Below are positions 55,677 through 64,000 of a stretch of 64,000 nt of DNA, piece after piece. Below the pieces are notes generated by a model that ran no database searches, was not told the origin of the DNA, and saw only the letters and a list, made by a program, of their open reading frames with translations. Position numbers and translations under genes: made by a program. Position 1 is the stretch's first letter; every line of letters starts with the position of its first letter. Source of the stretch: Agapanthus africanus. Lineage: Eukaryota; Streptophyta; Magnoliopsida; Asparagales; Amaryllidaceae. Location of the stretch: the NCBI GenBank assembly GCA_030015575.1, contig CM057350.1, positions 522,342,959 through 522,406,958 of the forward strand, in the 5' to 3' direction.

Positions 55677-56399
55677 ATGCTCAAGAGGAAAGAAAAAGAG
55701 GCTGCGGAACAGGCAGCCAACATAAAACGAATGGCCCTCTTATTCCAAGACATGGCTGGGATGATGTTACAGCCAGAACCTCCAGCTGAAAACCCCCCGA
55801 TTATCATTAAAGATGACAGAGGGGAGACATCGAACCCCCCTCCGGCTCTTTCAGCAACCAAAGAAGAGACAATCTCTAAGGCCGCCTTGGACAACTACAT
55901 CGCTCAGCAAATACGAGCTCACCAGGCGAATGAAGCGGCTGGGCAGGTTGTTAAGACCGGACGACCATATCCAGGCTGGTATGACCAAATAAGGTACCCG
56001 CCAGGATATACGATCCCTAAATTTCATGTATATAAAGGGACGGGGAATCCACATCAGCATGTCGCTCAATTCAGAGCCTTGTGCGGCAACACCGGGTGTG
56101 ATGATAAACTTCTGCTCCCCCAGTTTGTTTGTAGCTTGTCGGAGATAGCATTCGAGTGGTATTCTGAACTTCCAAACGACTCTGTCAAGACATTTGCGGA
56201 GATGGAACTGCTGTTTACGCAGAGATTCACGAGTGCTAGTGAACGCACCCTAATAACGGCATTGATCAATGCCAAGGTGAAGCCAGGTGAAACGTGGGTG
56301 CAATACGCAATACGATGGCGGAATTTGTGGTCAAAATGTGAGCAGCACATCGAGGAAGCGCCGGCAGTGGGCATGTTCGTGGGCACTCTTGACCCTTAA
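55677..56399 (+). CDS. Gag core (capsid) of element B
   Basis: The 240-residue frame opens with a charged, probably helical segment (RKEKEAAEQAANIKRMALLF) and contains the retrotransposon gag domain: PYPGWYDQIRYPPGYTIPKF (about 100-119), NPHQHVAQFRALCGNTGC (about 125), FEWYSELPNDSVKTF (about 160) and GETWVQYAIRWRNLW (about 205). Such proteins assemble the virus-like particle that packages element RNA in the cytoplasm. The frame is the same as that of the preceding and following pieces, separated only by stops at 55647 and 56397, so gag was continuous in the ancestor. Confidence 0.85.
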   Translation: MLKRKEKEAAEQAANIKRMALLFQDMAGMMLQPEPPAENPPIIIKDDRGETSNPPPALSATKEETISKAALDNYIAQQIRAHQANEAAGQVVKTGRPYPGWYDQIRYPPGYTIPKFHVYKGTGNPHQHVAQFRALCGNTGCDDKLLLPQFVCSLSEIAFEWYSELPNDSVKTFAEMELLFTQRFTSASERTLITALINAKVKPGETWVQYAIRWRNLWSKCEQHIEEAPAVGMFVGTLDP

Positions 56400-56417
56400 G
56401 CGACCATCTCGCAATTT

Positions 56418-57053
56418 ATGATGTTCTTCAAGCCGACCACGTTCCAGGCCTTGATCGACAAACTGGCTCAAATGGACCAGATGGGTCACAGACCGTCTCC
56501 TTCAAAGCCGGAGCCGCGGAACGAAAAAGGTAAGGGGAAGGCGACATTCATTACAAATACTCAACAGCAACCCAGTGGCCCAAAACTAACGGATCAACTG
56601 GACGAGAGACGACGATACTATAATGAGAAAATAAAGCGTCCTTATTCATTTCCCCGGGACAAGACGAAAAGATTGTTCGAGCTAGCGAGGCGCAACAAGC
56701 TCATCAATCTGCCGAATCCAAAACGACCGTCGCAACCCGGCGAGGCTAATAGTCCCAATTATTGCCCCTACCATCAAACGGTAAGCCATCCAATTGAAGA
56801 TTGCTTCGTCTTCAAAGACTGGATCGAAGATCAATACCAACAGGGCAAATTTGCCATGTCCGAGAATTGGAAGGTGAACCCACCACAGCCACACGCTCCT
56901 AAGAAGACGGATACACCGTGGGCATCATGCTCCTTCATAGAAGAAGCTCCATGGGAGGTCGCTCTTTCGGCCAAGACGAAAAGAATGCTGAAGGATCTCC
57001 AAACATGCCCGGCGATCAGGTGGAAAAATCCACTGGAACCCGAGATCACCTAG
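56418..57053 (+). CDS. Gag C-terminus of element B with zinc knuckle 1
   Basis: In the same frame as the core after one stop (56397), this 211-residue piece ends the gag domain (FKPTTFQALIDKLAQM) and carries module 1: PYSFPRDKTKRLFELA, then YCPYHQTVSHPIEDCFVF (about 115-132), a C-X2-H-X4-H-X4-C knuckle expected to bind RNA, then KDWIEDQYQQGKFAMS. A TAG at 57051 ends it. Element A has the equivalent at 44447-44683. Confidence 0.8.
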   Translation: MMFFKPTTFQALIDKLAQMDQMGHRPSPSKPEPRNEKGKGKATFITNTQQQPSGPKLTDQLDERRRYYNEKIKRPYSFPRDKTKRLFELARRNKLINLPNPKRPSQPGEANSPNYCPYHQTVSHPIEDCFVFKDWIEDQYQQGKFAMSENWKVNPPQPHAPKKTDTPWASCSFIEEAPWEVALSAKTKRMLKDLQTCPAIRWKNPLEPEIT

Positions 57054-57158
57054 GGAATACTGAAACCGCGCCCAACTCCAAAGATTGGTGGTGATAGCCA
57101 AAGCACTCACACCCAGCCGTCAAAGTCTTCGAAGAAGAAGAAGAAGACCAAAAAGCCC

Positions 57159-57926
57159 ATGAAGTCTGGTGACAAGCGCACGGACCTGCAAAAACAGATT
57201 GACGCGCTGGAAGAATATAATCAAAAAGCGCGGACTCCAGTCACACTCCAAGAATTTCTCAGCCACGTCCTTAAGGATGGAGATGTTGACAATGGAGAAG
57301 ACTCGTCGGACGAATCTGAAGGTTATGTGGCAAGTTGCCATGTGATCTCTCACTCGTCGATAGACGATGAAGAAGCTCTTTACACAAAGAAACTGGGGGC
57401 AACTTCTGAACCGGAACTTCTAAGTCCATCAGACGAAATGATTGATGCATTCCTGAATGAAGCTCTTCTTAAAAGCAAAGCTGCTCGAGAGCGTGAGATG
57501 GCCATATTTGAAAAAGCCAAATGCCGGCGACTGGACGAAAGGGTTGAAACACCCCTGCCAGATCAAAGTACATCCACCGCAAATAAAAGCAGGTTCAAGA
57601 CGAGGAAGAGGTTCGTCAAAGCCATATCAATAGGAATGAAGCTGTCACCCTCCGAAGCTAACGCTCTTGGTGAAGCGGAAACACATCCTAGCTACTGCTT
57701 ATATCATCGAAAGATTGCGCACCCCGCTGAAGAGTGCAGCGTTTTTAAAAGATGGTGGCAGGGATATGTTGCTCACCGACAACATTTCAAGCGAATGAAA
57801 CGCAAAACTCGTCGAGAGCAAAGAAATGTGATCGGGGAGCATAAAAGAACTACCGGCAACTGTTACATGGTCGACGCTAGGAATCGCAAGTTCTCACCTT
57901 CGGAAGCGACTCTGATGAAGAAATGA
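57159..57926 (+). CDS. Linker of element B with zinc knuckle 2
   Basis: The 255-residue frame, still in phase with gag, begins with KKPMKSG-type basic sequence and QIDALEEYNQKARTPVTLQE. It then has CHVISHSSIDDEE (about 66), REREMAIFEKAK (about 110) and a second knuckle YCLYHRKIAHPAEECSVF (about 178-195). The CHVI and EMAI(F/Y)EKA motifs occur again before knuckle 3. The frame ends with a TGA overlapping the next ATG (ATGA, 57923-57926). The acidic sequence GSDSDEE readable in the next frame just upstream points to a 1-bp deletion near 57900 rather than a designed overlap. Confidence 0.75.
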   Translation: MKSGDKRTDLQKQIDALEEYNQKARTPVTLQEFLSHVLKDGDVDNGEDSSDESEGYVASCHVISHSSIDDEEALYTKKLGATSEPELLSPSDEMIDAFLNEALLKSKAAREREMAIFEKAKCRRLDERVETPLPDQSTSTANKSRFKTRKRFVKAISIGMKLSPSEANALGEAETHPSYCLYHRKIAHPAEECSVFKRWWQGYVAHRQHFKRMKRKTRREQRNVIGEHKRTTGNCYMVDARNRKFSPSEATLMKK

Positions 57927-59350
57927 CTCTTGGCCCTCTCTTTAAAGAATCCACCTCAGGAAAAGAGGAAGAACCAAAGACCTGTGAAAATATTCAACTG
58001 CGCAATCGTACGCTGCCCGAAAAGAATCTTGGGCCCTCGAACAGCGGGTCAAATAGAAGAGATAAGGGGAAAGAAAAGGTCCCTGAGGATATCATTCTTG
58101 ATGACCAAGCCGTCAAAGAGCTGACAGCCAAGGATCCGCTAAAGAAAAATAAGGTGGACTACAACGTTCTGGCACACTTGAGAAAGCTACCTTCGCAGCT
58201 AAGCATTCTCGATACCATTCTGCTATCCAAAGAGGTGAGAGATTCATTAATCAAGGCACTACAAGAGCCAGAGCAATTCCAAGCTTTCCTCGCCGATGAA
58301 AAGATAAAGGATGAGTTGGAAGAAGTGCACACAGCCGATGTCACCTTCGGCAATGAAGATCTTCTCCTCGGGACGTGTGAGCATAACCATCCCCTATATG
58401 TCTCCGGATACTGTCATGACATCAAGATAGGTAAAATCCTGGTCGACAATGGGTCCTCTGTCAATCTCCTTAACGTAAGAGTATTGAAGGAGATATGCAT
58501 GAGTGTTCAATACCTCACTCGGGATAAGATCACTATCTCCGGGTTCGACTCCCAATCATCACGTACGCTCGGGTCTGTGATACTGATGCTGCGCTTTGGG
58601 CTGCTTGTCACGGATATTAAGTTTCATGTCATTAACGTCAAGACATGCTACAATGCTTTGCTCGGTAGGCCTTGGTTACACGAGTACAGCATCATCCCTT
58701 CTACACAACACCAGTGCATGAAGTACTTCAAGGATGGTCTCGAATACACCGTGACAGCGGAGTTGAACCCATTCTCCATGAACGAAGTCCGAAAGTACGA
58801 AGAAGCAAAATACTTCCTGCCTGATTTTGAAGACACAGAAAGATGTCGCAAACCGGAGGATAAGAACAAAGCTATCACCACTATTCCAGACTTCGGGAGT
58901 GATACCGAGGAGGAAGAAGAAATAGTTTATTCAGGGCCACCCCAATGCAACAAGCCGAGACCGTCCATCCCTATGTTGATCTTCGACAGCGACTCGAAAG
59001 ATGAGGTCAACGCTGTATTCTCTGCTCGGCCATCAATACAAGCCTTCGCTGGCGATGATCGGAGTTTGCAAATCGCTATGGTTCCACGAGAACATTACAA
59101 AGAGCTCGGCACGCTTGGTACCTATGGTGTGGAAGAACTGCAGACATTCTATGTCCCTCCTAGGCGAAGAAATGAAAAGGCAATCCTCTTTTATCAATCC
59201 ATGGAAACTAGAGTGGAAAAAGAAGTCTGGCATGGTGCTGACTCGATACTTGACAGACTTCAGCCCATCCGACTTCCCAGATACTACACAGAAGGATTGA
59301 AGAGGCTCTTGAGACGCCAAGTTATACCCCTTAAGCAAACTGCTCGATAA
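57923..59350 (+). CDS. Protease region of element B
   Basis: The 475-residue frame carries VDYNVLAHLRKLPSQLSILD (about 78), the aspartic protease active site KILVDNGSSVNLLNVRVLKE (about 171-190), CYNALLGRPWLHEYSIIPST (about 240) and a C-terminal acidic part with GSDTEEEEE (about 325). Protease would release mature gag and pol proteins in the particle. Before the protease lies a basic RDKGKEK segment; after it the conserved FYVPPRR linker. A TAA at 59348 interrupts, and the same frame continues to the next piece. The protease domain itself appears intact. Confidence 0.85.
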   Translation: MTLGPLFKESTSGKEEEPKTCENIQLRNRTLPEKNLGPSNSGSNRRDKGKEKVPEDIILDDQAVKELTAKDPLKKNKVDYNVLAHLRKLPSQLSILDTILLSKEVRDSLIKALQEPEQFQAFLADEKIKDELEEVHTADVTFGNEDLLLGTCEHNHPLYVSGYCHDIKIGKILVDNGSSVNLLNVRVLKEICMSVQYLTRDKITISGFDSQSSRTLGSVILMLRFGLLVTDIKFHVINVKTCYNALLGRPWLHEYSIIPSTQHQCMKYFKDGLEYTVTAELNPFSMNEVRKYEEAKYFLPDFEDTERCRKPEDKNKAITTIPDFGSDTEEEEEIVYSGPPQCNKPRPSIPMLIFDSDSKDEVNAVFSARPSIQAFAGDDRSLQIAMVPREHYKELGTLGTYGVEELQTFYVPPRRRNEKAILFYQSMETRVEKEVWHGADSILDRLQPIRLPRYYTEGLKRLLRRQVIPLKQTAR

Positions 59351-59398
59351 GCACGGTTCTATAACAGGATCTGGAACGTCCCCGGAACTCAACGAAAG

Positions 59399-60568
59399 TT
59401 GCCCAACGGGAGAATGGAAACAATCAGGCTTGGATATATTCAATCCAAGAAACGGGAGCTATTCCGTGACTGCTACGTCATACATGACTTTGATGAAGAA
59501 GGAGATGCTCTGTGGGAAGATGCTAACCCTGAACCAGAACGAGCTCCCGCCGTGAAAATGCCAAGTCCATCGTTTGAAGAACAAATGGACAAGCTTATAA
59601 GGGAAGTGGGTCAAAAGGTTCGAGGCGATCATAATCGCGAAATGGCCATCTATGAGAAAGCCAGAACGCAGAGCCTCTTTCGGCAGGTTGCGAAAAATGA
59701 AAATTCTCTTCCTTGTCAACCCGTCATACAAAAGGCCCGACGCAGAGGCAAAAATAAATCAAAAGGCGGGAAAGGTGTTCGACAGCGACAAAGCGGGACC
59801 AAGAAGCCACGCAATCGGGAATCGAGCAATCCGGATTCATCTATTATAAAGAAGATGGGTCGAGCATACTCTTTTCCCCAGGACAAAGCACAGAAGATAC
59901 TTGATCTTGCCATAAAATATCAAATGATTACCCTCCCGGAGTCCAAGCACCCCGAGAAAGCAGGCGAAGTCTCTCACCCGGACTATTGCTCCTATCACAG
60001 GGCAATAGGACATCCTCTAGAAGACTGCTTCACATTTAAAGACTGGGTAGAAGACCAGTATCGGCAAGGCAGGTTTGCTCTATCCAGCAGCTGGAGGGTA
60101 ACCCCGCCGCAGAAGCATGAACCCAAAGCCACGAGAGTAGAACCGGATCAACATCGGTCTTGGAAGCGATCTCGTACCTGTCACGTGATAACGATGTCGG
60201 AAGAAGAACCCGAAGATATGGATGAACTCCCCTGGTGCTTCGAAAACGATGATGACGAGGTAATCTCAGAGTTTCCACCGGCGCCAGAAGAGCTGGAAGA
60301 TGGAATACATACTACTGCAGATAACCTCAAGAAAATTGATTTGGGGACAGCAAGTGACCCACGGCCGACGTTCGTCAGTGAGATGTTGTCTAAAGAAATG
60401 GTGGCTACGCTAAAAGACATGCTCATGCAGCATAAAGATTGCTTCGCATGGAACTATTCCAAGATGCCAGGACTAGATCCAGAGATTGCTGTACACAAAT
60501 TGGCAATATCCCAGACGTCAAGCCGATCAAACAAGCACCGAGAAGAATGCGGCTCGAGCTTGAGATGA
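59399..60568 (+). CDS. Protease-RT linker of element B with zinc knuckle 3
   Basis: The frame repeats an upstream module: CYVIHDFDEEGD (about 27), HNREMAIYEKARTQ (about 79), AYSFPQDKAQKILDLA (about 155), knuckle 3 YCSYHRAIGHPLEDCFTF (about 198-215), KDWVEDQYRQGRFALS, then CHVITMSEEEPED. It ends with the pre-RT linker LKKIDLGTASDPRPTF (about 309) and FAWNYSKMPGLDPEIAVHKL. Element A has no knuckle here. A 1-bp deletion near 60512 shifts the frame into RT; the last 20 residues are out of frame. Confidence 0.78.
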   Translation: MPNGRMETIRLGYIQSKKRELFRDCYVIHDFDEEGDALWEDANPEPERAPAVKMPSPSFEEQMDKLIREVGQKVRGDHNREMAIYEKARTQSLFRQVAKNENSLPCQPVIQKARRRGKNKSKGGKGVRQRQSGTKKPRNRESSNPDSSIIKKMGRAYSFPQDKAQKILDLAIKYQMITLPESKHPEKAGEVSHPDYCSYHRAIGHPLEDCFTFKDWVEDQYRQGRFALSSSWRVTPPQKHEPKATRVEPDQHRSWKRSRTCHVITMSEEEPEDMDELPWCFENDDDEVISEFPPAPEELEDGIHTTADNLKKIDLGTASDPRPTFVSEMLSKEMVATLKDMLMQHKDCFAWNYSKMPGLDPEIAVHKLAISQTSSRSNKHREECGSSLR

Positions 60569-61113
60569 GCATCAATGCTGAGGTCAAGAAGCTAATCGAC
60601 TCCGGTTTCATCCAAGAGGTTCAATATCCTGACTGGATCGCCAACATCGTCCCAGTGATGAAGAAGAATGGGACGGTGCGCATTTGTGTGGACTTTCGGG
60701 ATCTCAACAAAGCTTGCCCAAAGGACGACTTTCCAGTACCAGTCACTGAGCTGATGATAGATAATATGTCCACTCACGAAGTTTTCTCCTTCATGGACGG
60801 CTCATCAGGATACAATCAGATAAAGATGCATCCCGAAGACCATAAGCATACCGCTTTTCGAACCCCTTTGGGCATATTCTGCTACAAGGTGATGCCTTTC
60901 GGTCTAAAGAACGCCGGTGCCACCTATCAGAGGGCCATGACGAAGATTTTCGACGACCTCATATATGAAATCGTCGAATGCTATATTGACGATCTTGTGG
61001 TGAAAAGAAAATCATACAAGGAACATCTAGAGCATCTGAAGATCGTATTTCAACGCCTTCAGCAATACAACTTGAAGATGAACCCTCTCAAATGCGCGTT
61101 CGGAATGTCCTAA
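60439..61113 (+). CDS. Reverse transcriptase palm of element B
   Basis: The true RT sequence begins near 60513 (PDVKPIKQAPRRMR); residues before that are out of frame. Motifs: RICVDFRDLNKACPKDDFPV (about 77), FMDGSSGYNQIKM (about 115), MPFGLKNAGATYQRAM (about 150) and the catalytic box YIDD (about 180-183), where element A has YVDD. The frame stops with a TAA at 61111 in CAFGMS, and continues in phase beyond it (RKFLGFIV). This enzyme makes cDNA from element RNA. Confidence 0.88.
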   Translation: MLRMELFQDARTRSRDCCTQIGNIPDVKPIKQAPRRMRLELEMSINAEVKKLIDSGFIQEVQYPDWIANIVPVMKKNGTVRICVDFRDLNKACPKDDFPVPVTELMIDNMSTHEVFSFMDGSSGYNQIKMHPEDHKHTAFRTPLGIFCYKVMPFGLKNAGATYQRAMTKIFDDLIYEIVECYIDDLVVKRKSYKEHLEHLKIVFQRLQQYNLKMNPLKCAFGMS

Positions 61114-61182
61114 AGAAAATTTCTGGGATTCATCGTCCAACACCGAGGCATCGAGATAGACCCGTCGAAGATCAAGGCGATC

Positions 61183-61971
61183 ATGAAAATGCCCCCGCCA
61201 AAGACTCTCAAGCAGCTACGATCTCTCCAAGGGAAGCTCGTATATATCCGGCGATTTATAGCCATTCTCTCCGGCAAGTGTCGTCCTTACAGTCACCTAA
61301 TGAAGAGGGGAACCCCTTTCGTCTGGGATCACAAATGCCAAGGTGCACTGGACGAAATTAAGCAATACCTGCAGAATCCGCCGGTGCTGACCGCTCCGGT
61401 CAAGGGAAAGCCTCTCATTCTGTATACAACAGCCCTCGAAGGTTCTTTAGGCGCGCTGTGGGCACAAGAGAACGACCAAAGGAAGGAGAGAGCCCTCTAC
61501 TATTTGAGTCGAGTTCTACTGGGGGCAGAAAGCAATTATTCTCCCAACGAAAAACACTGCCTGGCGTTGATCTTCGCAATAACGAAGCTCAGATACTACG
61601 CGTTGGCGCTTGAGGTCCGTCTCATATCAAAAGTGGATCCTCTCAAGTATTTGATGTCGAAAGCCATATTAACAAGGCGGCTCACTAAATGGGCCCTGCT
61701 CTTGATGGAATTCTCGATAACTTATCGGCCTCTTAAGGCAGTGAAAGGCCAGGCCATCGCCGACTTCCTCGCTGAGCACCCGATACCCGCCGATTCTCCT
61801 TTGAACTGTGAATTGCCAGACGAACACGCGTTTGACACGATCGCCGGGGAGAAAAAGGAAAATGATACCCGATGGGAACTCTATTTTGATGGGGCATCTT
61901 CCATGAAGTGGAGCAAACAAAGCATCCCCATAATCAAATCAGGGGTAGGCCTCATCTTCGTGACTCCATAA
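61183..61971 (+). CDS. RT thumb, RNase H and start of aRNH of element B
   Basis: In phase with the RT frame (the ATG is internal). It contains LKQLRSLQGKLVYIRRFI (connection), FVWDHKCQGALDEIKQYL, the RNase H domain (LILYTTALEGSLGALWAQ, about 85; ESNYSPNEKHCLALIFAI, about 125; IADFLAEHPIPADSPLNC, about 190) and LYFDGASSMKWSKQ, the start of the archaeal-type RNase H. Two consecutive stops (TAA TGA, 61969-61974) break the latter. Confidence 0.87.
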   Translation: MKMPPPKTLKQLRSLQGKLVYIRRFIAILSGKCRPYSHLMKRGTPFVWDHKCQGALDEIKQYLQNPPVLTAPVKGKPLILYTTALEGSLGALWAQENDQRKERALYYLSRVLLGAESNYSPNEKHCLALIFAITKLRYYALALEVRLISKVDPLKYLMSKAILTRRLTKWALLLMEFSITYRPLKAVKGQAIADFLAEHPIPADSPLNCELPDEHAFDTIAGEKKENDTRWELYFDGASSMKWSKQSIPIIKSGVGLIFVTP

Positions 61972-61980
61972 TGAGGGATA

Positions 61981-62582
61981 ATGCGCTTTGCCTTCTCCTT
62001 AATAGAGCCGAGGACGAACAACAAAACCGAATATGAAGCTTTGATAGCAGGTCTTGAGATCGCCGTCGACATGGGAATTGAAAACCTCCTCATATACGGA
62101 GACTCCCAGCTGATCGTTAGTCAAGTAAATGGCGACTATCAGACGTGCAAGCCTGAGTTGGTGAAGTACGGCGAGAAAGTGCAACAACTGCTGACTCAAA
62201 TTCCTTCCTACACCCTGGAAAGTATACCGCGTACGGAAAATAGCAATGCGGATGCATTAGCAAAGCTCACTAAAGAATTGGCCAACGAGAACCTCGATGA
62301 CGTGAGGATTGTTGTGCAAAGCCGTCGGGTTCTCGCACCAGCAGAAATATCTCCGGAGTCATCCGAAGAAAAAGGAGCGACCGAGCAAATGGCCCTACAA
62401 ATAAAAGACCAGGAAAAGGCTATGGATTGGAAAGAAGTCTTTATAGACTACTTCAAATCCCGTCGAACACCTAAAGATGTGTCCTCAAGACATCAGCTTA
62501 TGAAACGAGCTCTGTCTTTCGCCTTCGTCAATGATACTCTATATAAGAGATCATTTGATTCTCTATGGCTAAGATTCCTGGG
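61981..62582 (+). CDS. Archaeal-type RNase H of element B
   Basis: Continuing in phase after the double stop, the frame has TNNKTEYEALIAGLEIAVD (about 11), IYGDSQLIVSQVNGDYQT (about 37) and NSNADALAKLTKELAN (about 82), the aRNH signature of Tat-lineage elements. A variable acidic linker and FVNDTLYKRSFDSLWL follow. A frameshift near 62582 moves the coding into the next frame, so the open frame's last 25 residues (to 62658) are spurious. Confidence 0.83.
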
Positions 62583-63296
62583 CCTGAAGAAGCAAAGAGA
62601 GTCATCCAAGAAACTCACGACGGACTCTGCGGTTCTCATCGAGCCGGGCCGAAGATGAAACTGAAGATCAAAAGGATGGGCTACTATTGGCCCACGATGA
62701 TCCAAGACTGCCTCGAATACGCGAAGCAGTGCCACTCGTGCCAGATTCACGGGGACTTCATCCATCAGCATCCAAATCCACTACATCCGACGGTGGCTAG
62801 CTGGCCGTTCGAAATGTGGGGGACTGACATAATTGGCCCCATCGAACCGGCATCGTCCAGAGGACATCGATTCATTTTAGCGACAACTGATTACTTCTCC
62901 AAATGGGCAGAAGCAGTACCGCTAAGGGAAGTGAAGACGGAGAATATCCTCTATTTCTTCAAGACACACGTCATTTATCGGTTTGGCACTCCGCGATGGA
63001 TTATCTCCGATAACGGACCAGCCTATAGAAGCCACAAGATCAGCCGCTTCGCACAACAGCATAACATAGACTGGAGATACTCTTCAGTCTATAATCCTCG
63101 AGCTAACGGTCTAGCAGAGGCTTTTAACAAGACCTTAACGAAGATCATGAAAAAGACGGTGTCTCGAAATAAGAAGGACCGGCACGAAAGACTGCATGAA
63201 GCTATCTGGGCGTATCGAACTACGTTCAAAACGGCCACGAACACAATGCCGTACGCATTGGTATTTGGCACGGAAGCGGTACTCCCCTTGAGATAG
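62565..63296 (+). CDS. Integrase of element B
   Basis: From near 62582 the frame reads the integrase zinc region (AKRVIQETHDGLCGSHRAGP, YAKQCHSCQIHGDFIH: H-H-C-C) and core: D in WGTDIIGP (about 88), D in ISDNGPAY (about 149), E in GLAEAFNKT (about 186). WAYRTTFKTATNTMPYAL follows. It would catalyse integration of element cDNA in the nucleus. A 1-bp deletion near 63285 ends the frame just before the C-terminal domain. All catalytic residues are present. Confidence 0.88.
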   Translation: MAKIPGPEEAKRVIQETHDGLCGSHRAGPKMKLKIKRMGYYWPTMIQDCLEYAKQCHSCQIHGDFIHQHPNPLHPTVASWPFEMWGTDIIGPIEPASSRGHRFILATTDYFSKWAEAVPLREVKTENILYFFKTHVIYRFGTPRWIISDNGPAYRSHKISRFAQQHNIDWRYSSVYNPRANGLAEAFNKTLTKIMKKTVSRNKKDRHERLHEAIWAYRTTFKTATNTMPYALVFGTEAVLPLR

Positions 63297-63675
63297 AGTT
63301 ACCCTCTCTATGAGTGACGGTTCACTATGAGCTAACAGATGAAGAGAATGCCCACCTTCGGCTTGAGGAGCTTGATGCCCTTGATGAAAACCGGCTCGTG
63401 GCACAACAGAGTCTGAAGGCTTATAAAGCAAAGATGACACGCTCATATGAGAAATTGACTAGGCCGAGAACATTCTGCCAACGCGAACTCGTGCTAGTGG
63501 TCAAAAGACCTATGATCCCTAATCGTGCCAAATGGGGGAAATTTGAGCCAAACTATGAAGGCATGTATATCATAGACAAATTCTACCAGGGTGGAGCCTA
63601 TCTACTCAAGACATGCATGGTGAAAGACCTTTCAGGCCAATAAACGGTCACTTCTTAAAAAAATACTATGCTTGA
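63297..63675 (+). pseudogene. Integrase C-terminal domain of element B
   Basis: The frame 63314-63643 reads VHYELTDEENAHLRLEELDA, ENRLVAQQSLKAYKAKM and KFEPNYEGMYIIDKFYQGGA, aligned with A's MAVQHELTEEENVLLR and KFEPNWEGPYVIEKVF. A stop near 63311 precedes it and a frameshift near 63615 follows. The natural stop, after LKKYYA in the other frame, is at 63673-63675. Confidence 0.8.
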
Positions 63676-64000
63676 CGAGTCACGGCCTAGGTCAACGATA
63701 GATGACGACGCCTATATCCGCTCGCTATCTTCCTAAGCCCAAACTCTATAAGTAGTAGCCGTTTAACGGACCGAAACGTCCTAAAACTAACAACGGACCG
63801 AAATGTCCTAAAACTAATGATGGGACACTATGTCCTAAAACTGGCGTCGGACCGAAACGTCCTTAAACTAACGATGGACCACCATGTCCTAAAACTAGCT
63901 GTTGACCGAAACGTCGATAAACTACTGTAGACTGCAGCGTCCCAAGGCTGACAAAAAAAAGAATAAAAAAAAGAAAGAATAGAAAACGGTATGTCCATAA
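63676..64000 (+). repeat. 3' region of element B with GGAC-N6-GTCC array
   Basis: From 63766 about seven units of roughly 31 bp contain GGACCGAAACGTCC, GGACCGAAATGTCC, GGGACACTATGTCC or GGACCACCATGTCC with a TAAAACTAAC-type spacer; then an A-rich stretch. The 3' LTR does not start before the window ends. Confidence 0.85.

Larger units (their letters stand above)
51686..64000 (+). mobile_element. Tat-like Ty3/Gypsy element B, cut by window end
   Basis: The 5' LTR begins TGTTTCCCC inside the right LTR of A, right after GTTGT (51681-51685, probable target duplication), and ends GGGGAACA at 54228. Then come a primer-binding site, gag, protease, RT, RNase H, aRNH and integrase, ending at a stop at 63673-63675, and a repeat-filled 3' region. 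The 3' LTR is not reached. The coding region carries at least nine stops and about five frameshifts by my reading. Order and dual RNase H indicate the Tat lineage. Confidence 0.92.

Noticed and set aside
57923..57926. ATGA overlap as a translational coupling signal in element B
   Set aside because: The acidic sequence in the alternative frame just upstream shows that a 1-bp deletion is the simpler explanation.

Overview
The window is a stack of nested LTR retrotransposons from a flowering-plant nuclear genome. I found no host gene, tRNA, rRNA or CRISPR. The plant origin rests on the families: Ty3/Gypsy elements of the Tat type (two RNase H domains, LTRs of 1.3-4 kb, repeat-filled 3' regions), Del/Tekay-like LTRs that start TGTAA and end GTGACA, and Ty1/Copia elements primed by initiator tRNA-Met. 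The species cannot be read from the sequence. Every coding region seen is transposon gag-pol, and all copies are broken.

Layout. (G) 1-9302: a decayed minus-strand Copia element, split by (F) 696-4668, a complete 4-kb Tat-type solo LTR with target duplication ACTAC. 9180-9524: a nearly perfect 130-bp inverted repeat around a 99-bp LTR-like spacer with a primer-binding site at each end. 9525-12936: two truncated plus-strand Copia LTRs. 12937-13610: an old plus-strand LTR related to A. (A) 13611-51685 and beyond: a minus-strand Tat-like Gypsy element that hosts most other insertions. (C) 19568-41228: a plus-strand, apparently non-autonomous Del/Tekay-like element with 4.5-kb LTRs, target duplication TCCTT, inserted inside the RT region of A. 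(D) 29211-38959: a young, nearly complete minus-strand Copia element, target duplication GAGGA, inserted in the right LTR of C. (E) 47298-50930: a Del/Tekay-like solo LTR, target duplication GTCCC, in the right LTR of A. (B) 51686-64000 and beyond: a plus-strand Tat-like Gypsy element, also in the right LTR of A, cut off by the window end.

The nesting gives relative ages: A precedes B, C and E; C precedes D; G precedes F. A and B carry gag, protease, RT, RNase H, a second archaeal-type RNase H and integrase, and both have the same unusual 18-nt primer-binding site. D differs from an open gag-pol by one in-frame stop and one frameshift that I can see.

The most unusual signal is structural. 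The non-coding DNA of the Tat-type elements (LTRs of A, B and F; 3' regions of A and B) is built largely from short inverted repeats placed end to end. Arms are about 4-10 bp and loops about 1-7 nt. Within a block either the loop or the arm is constant while the other part varies, and pairing is kept. Two compensatory double changes between homologous copies are visible by eye: the two LTRs of A, and the two 3' repeat units of A. In F, one class of these repeats makes 17 paired CACGTG (G-box) motifs, each pair exactly 10 bp apart. I do not recognise this organisation as a described feature of these elements.
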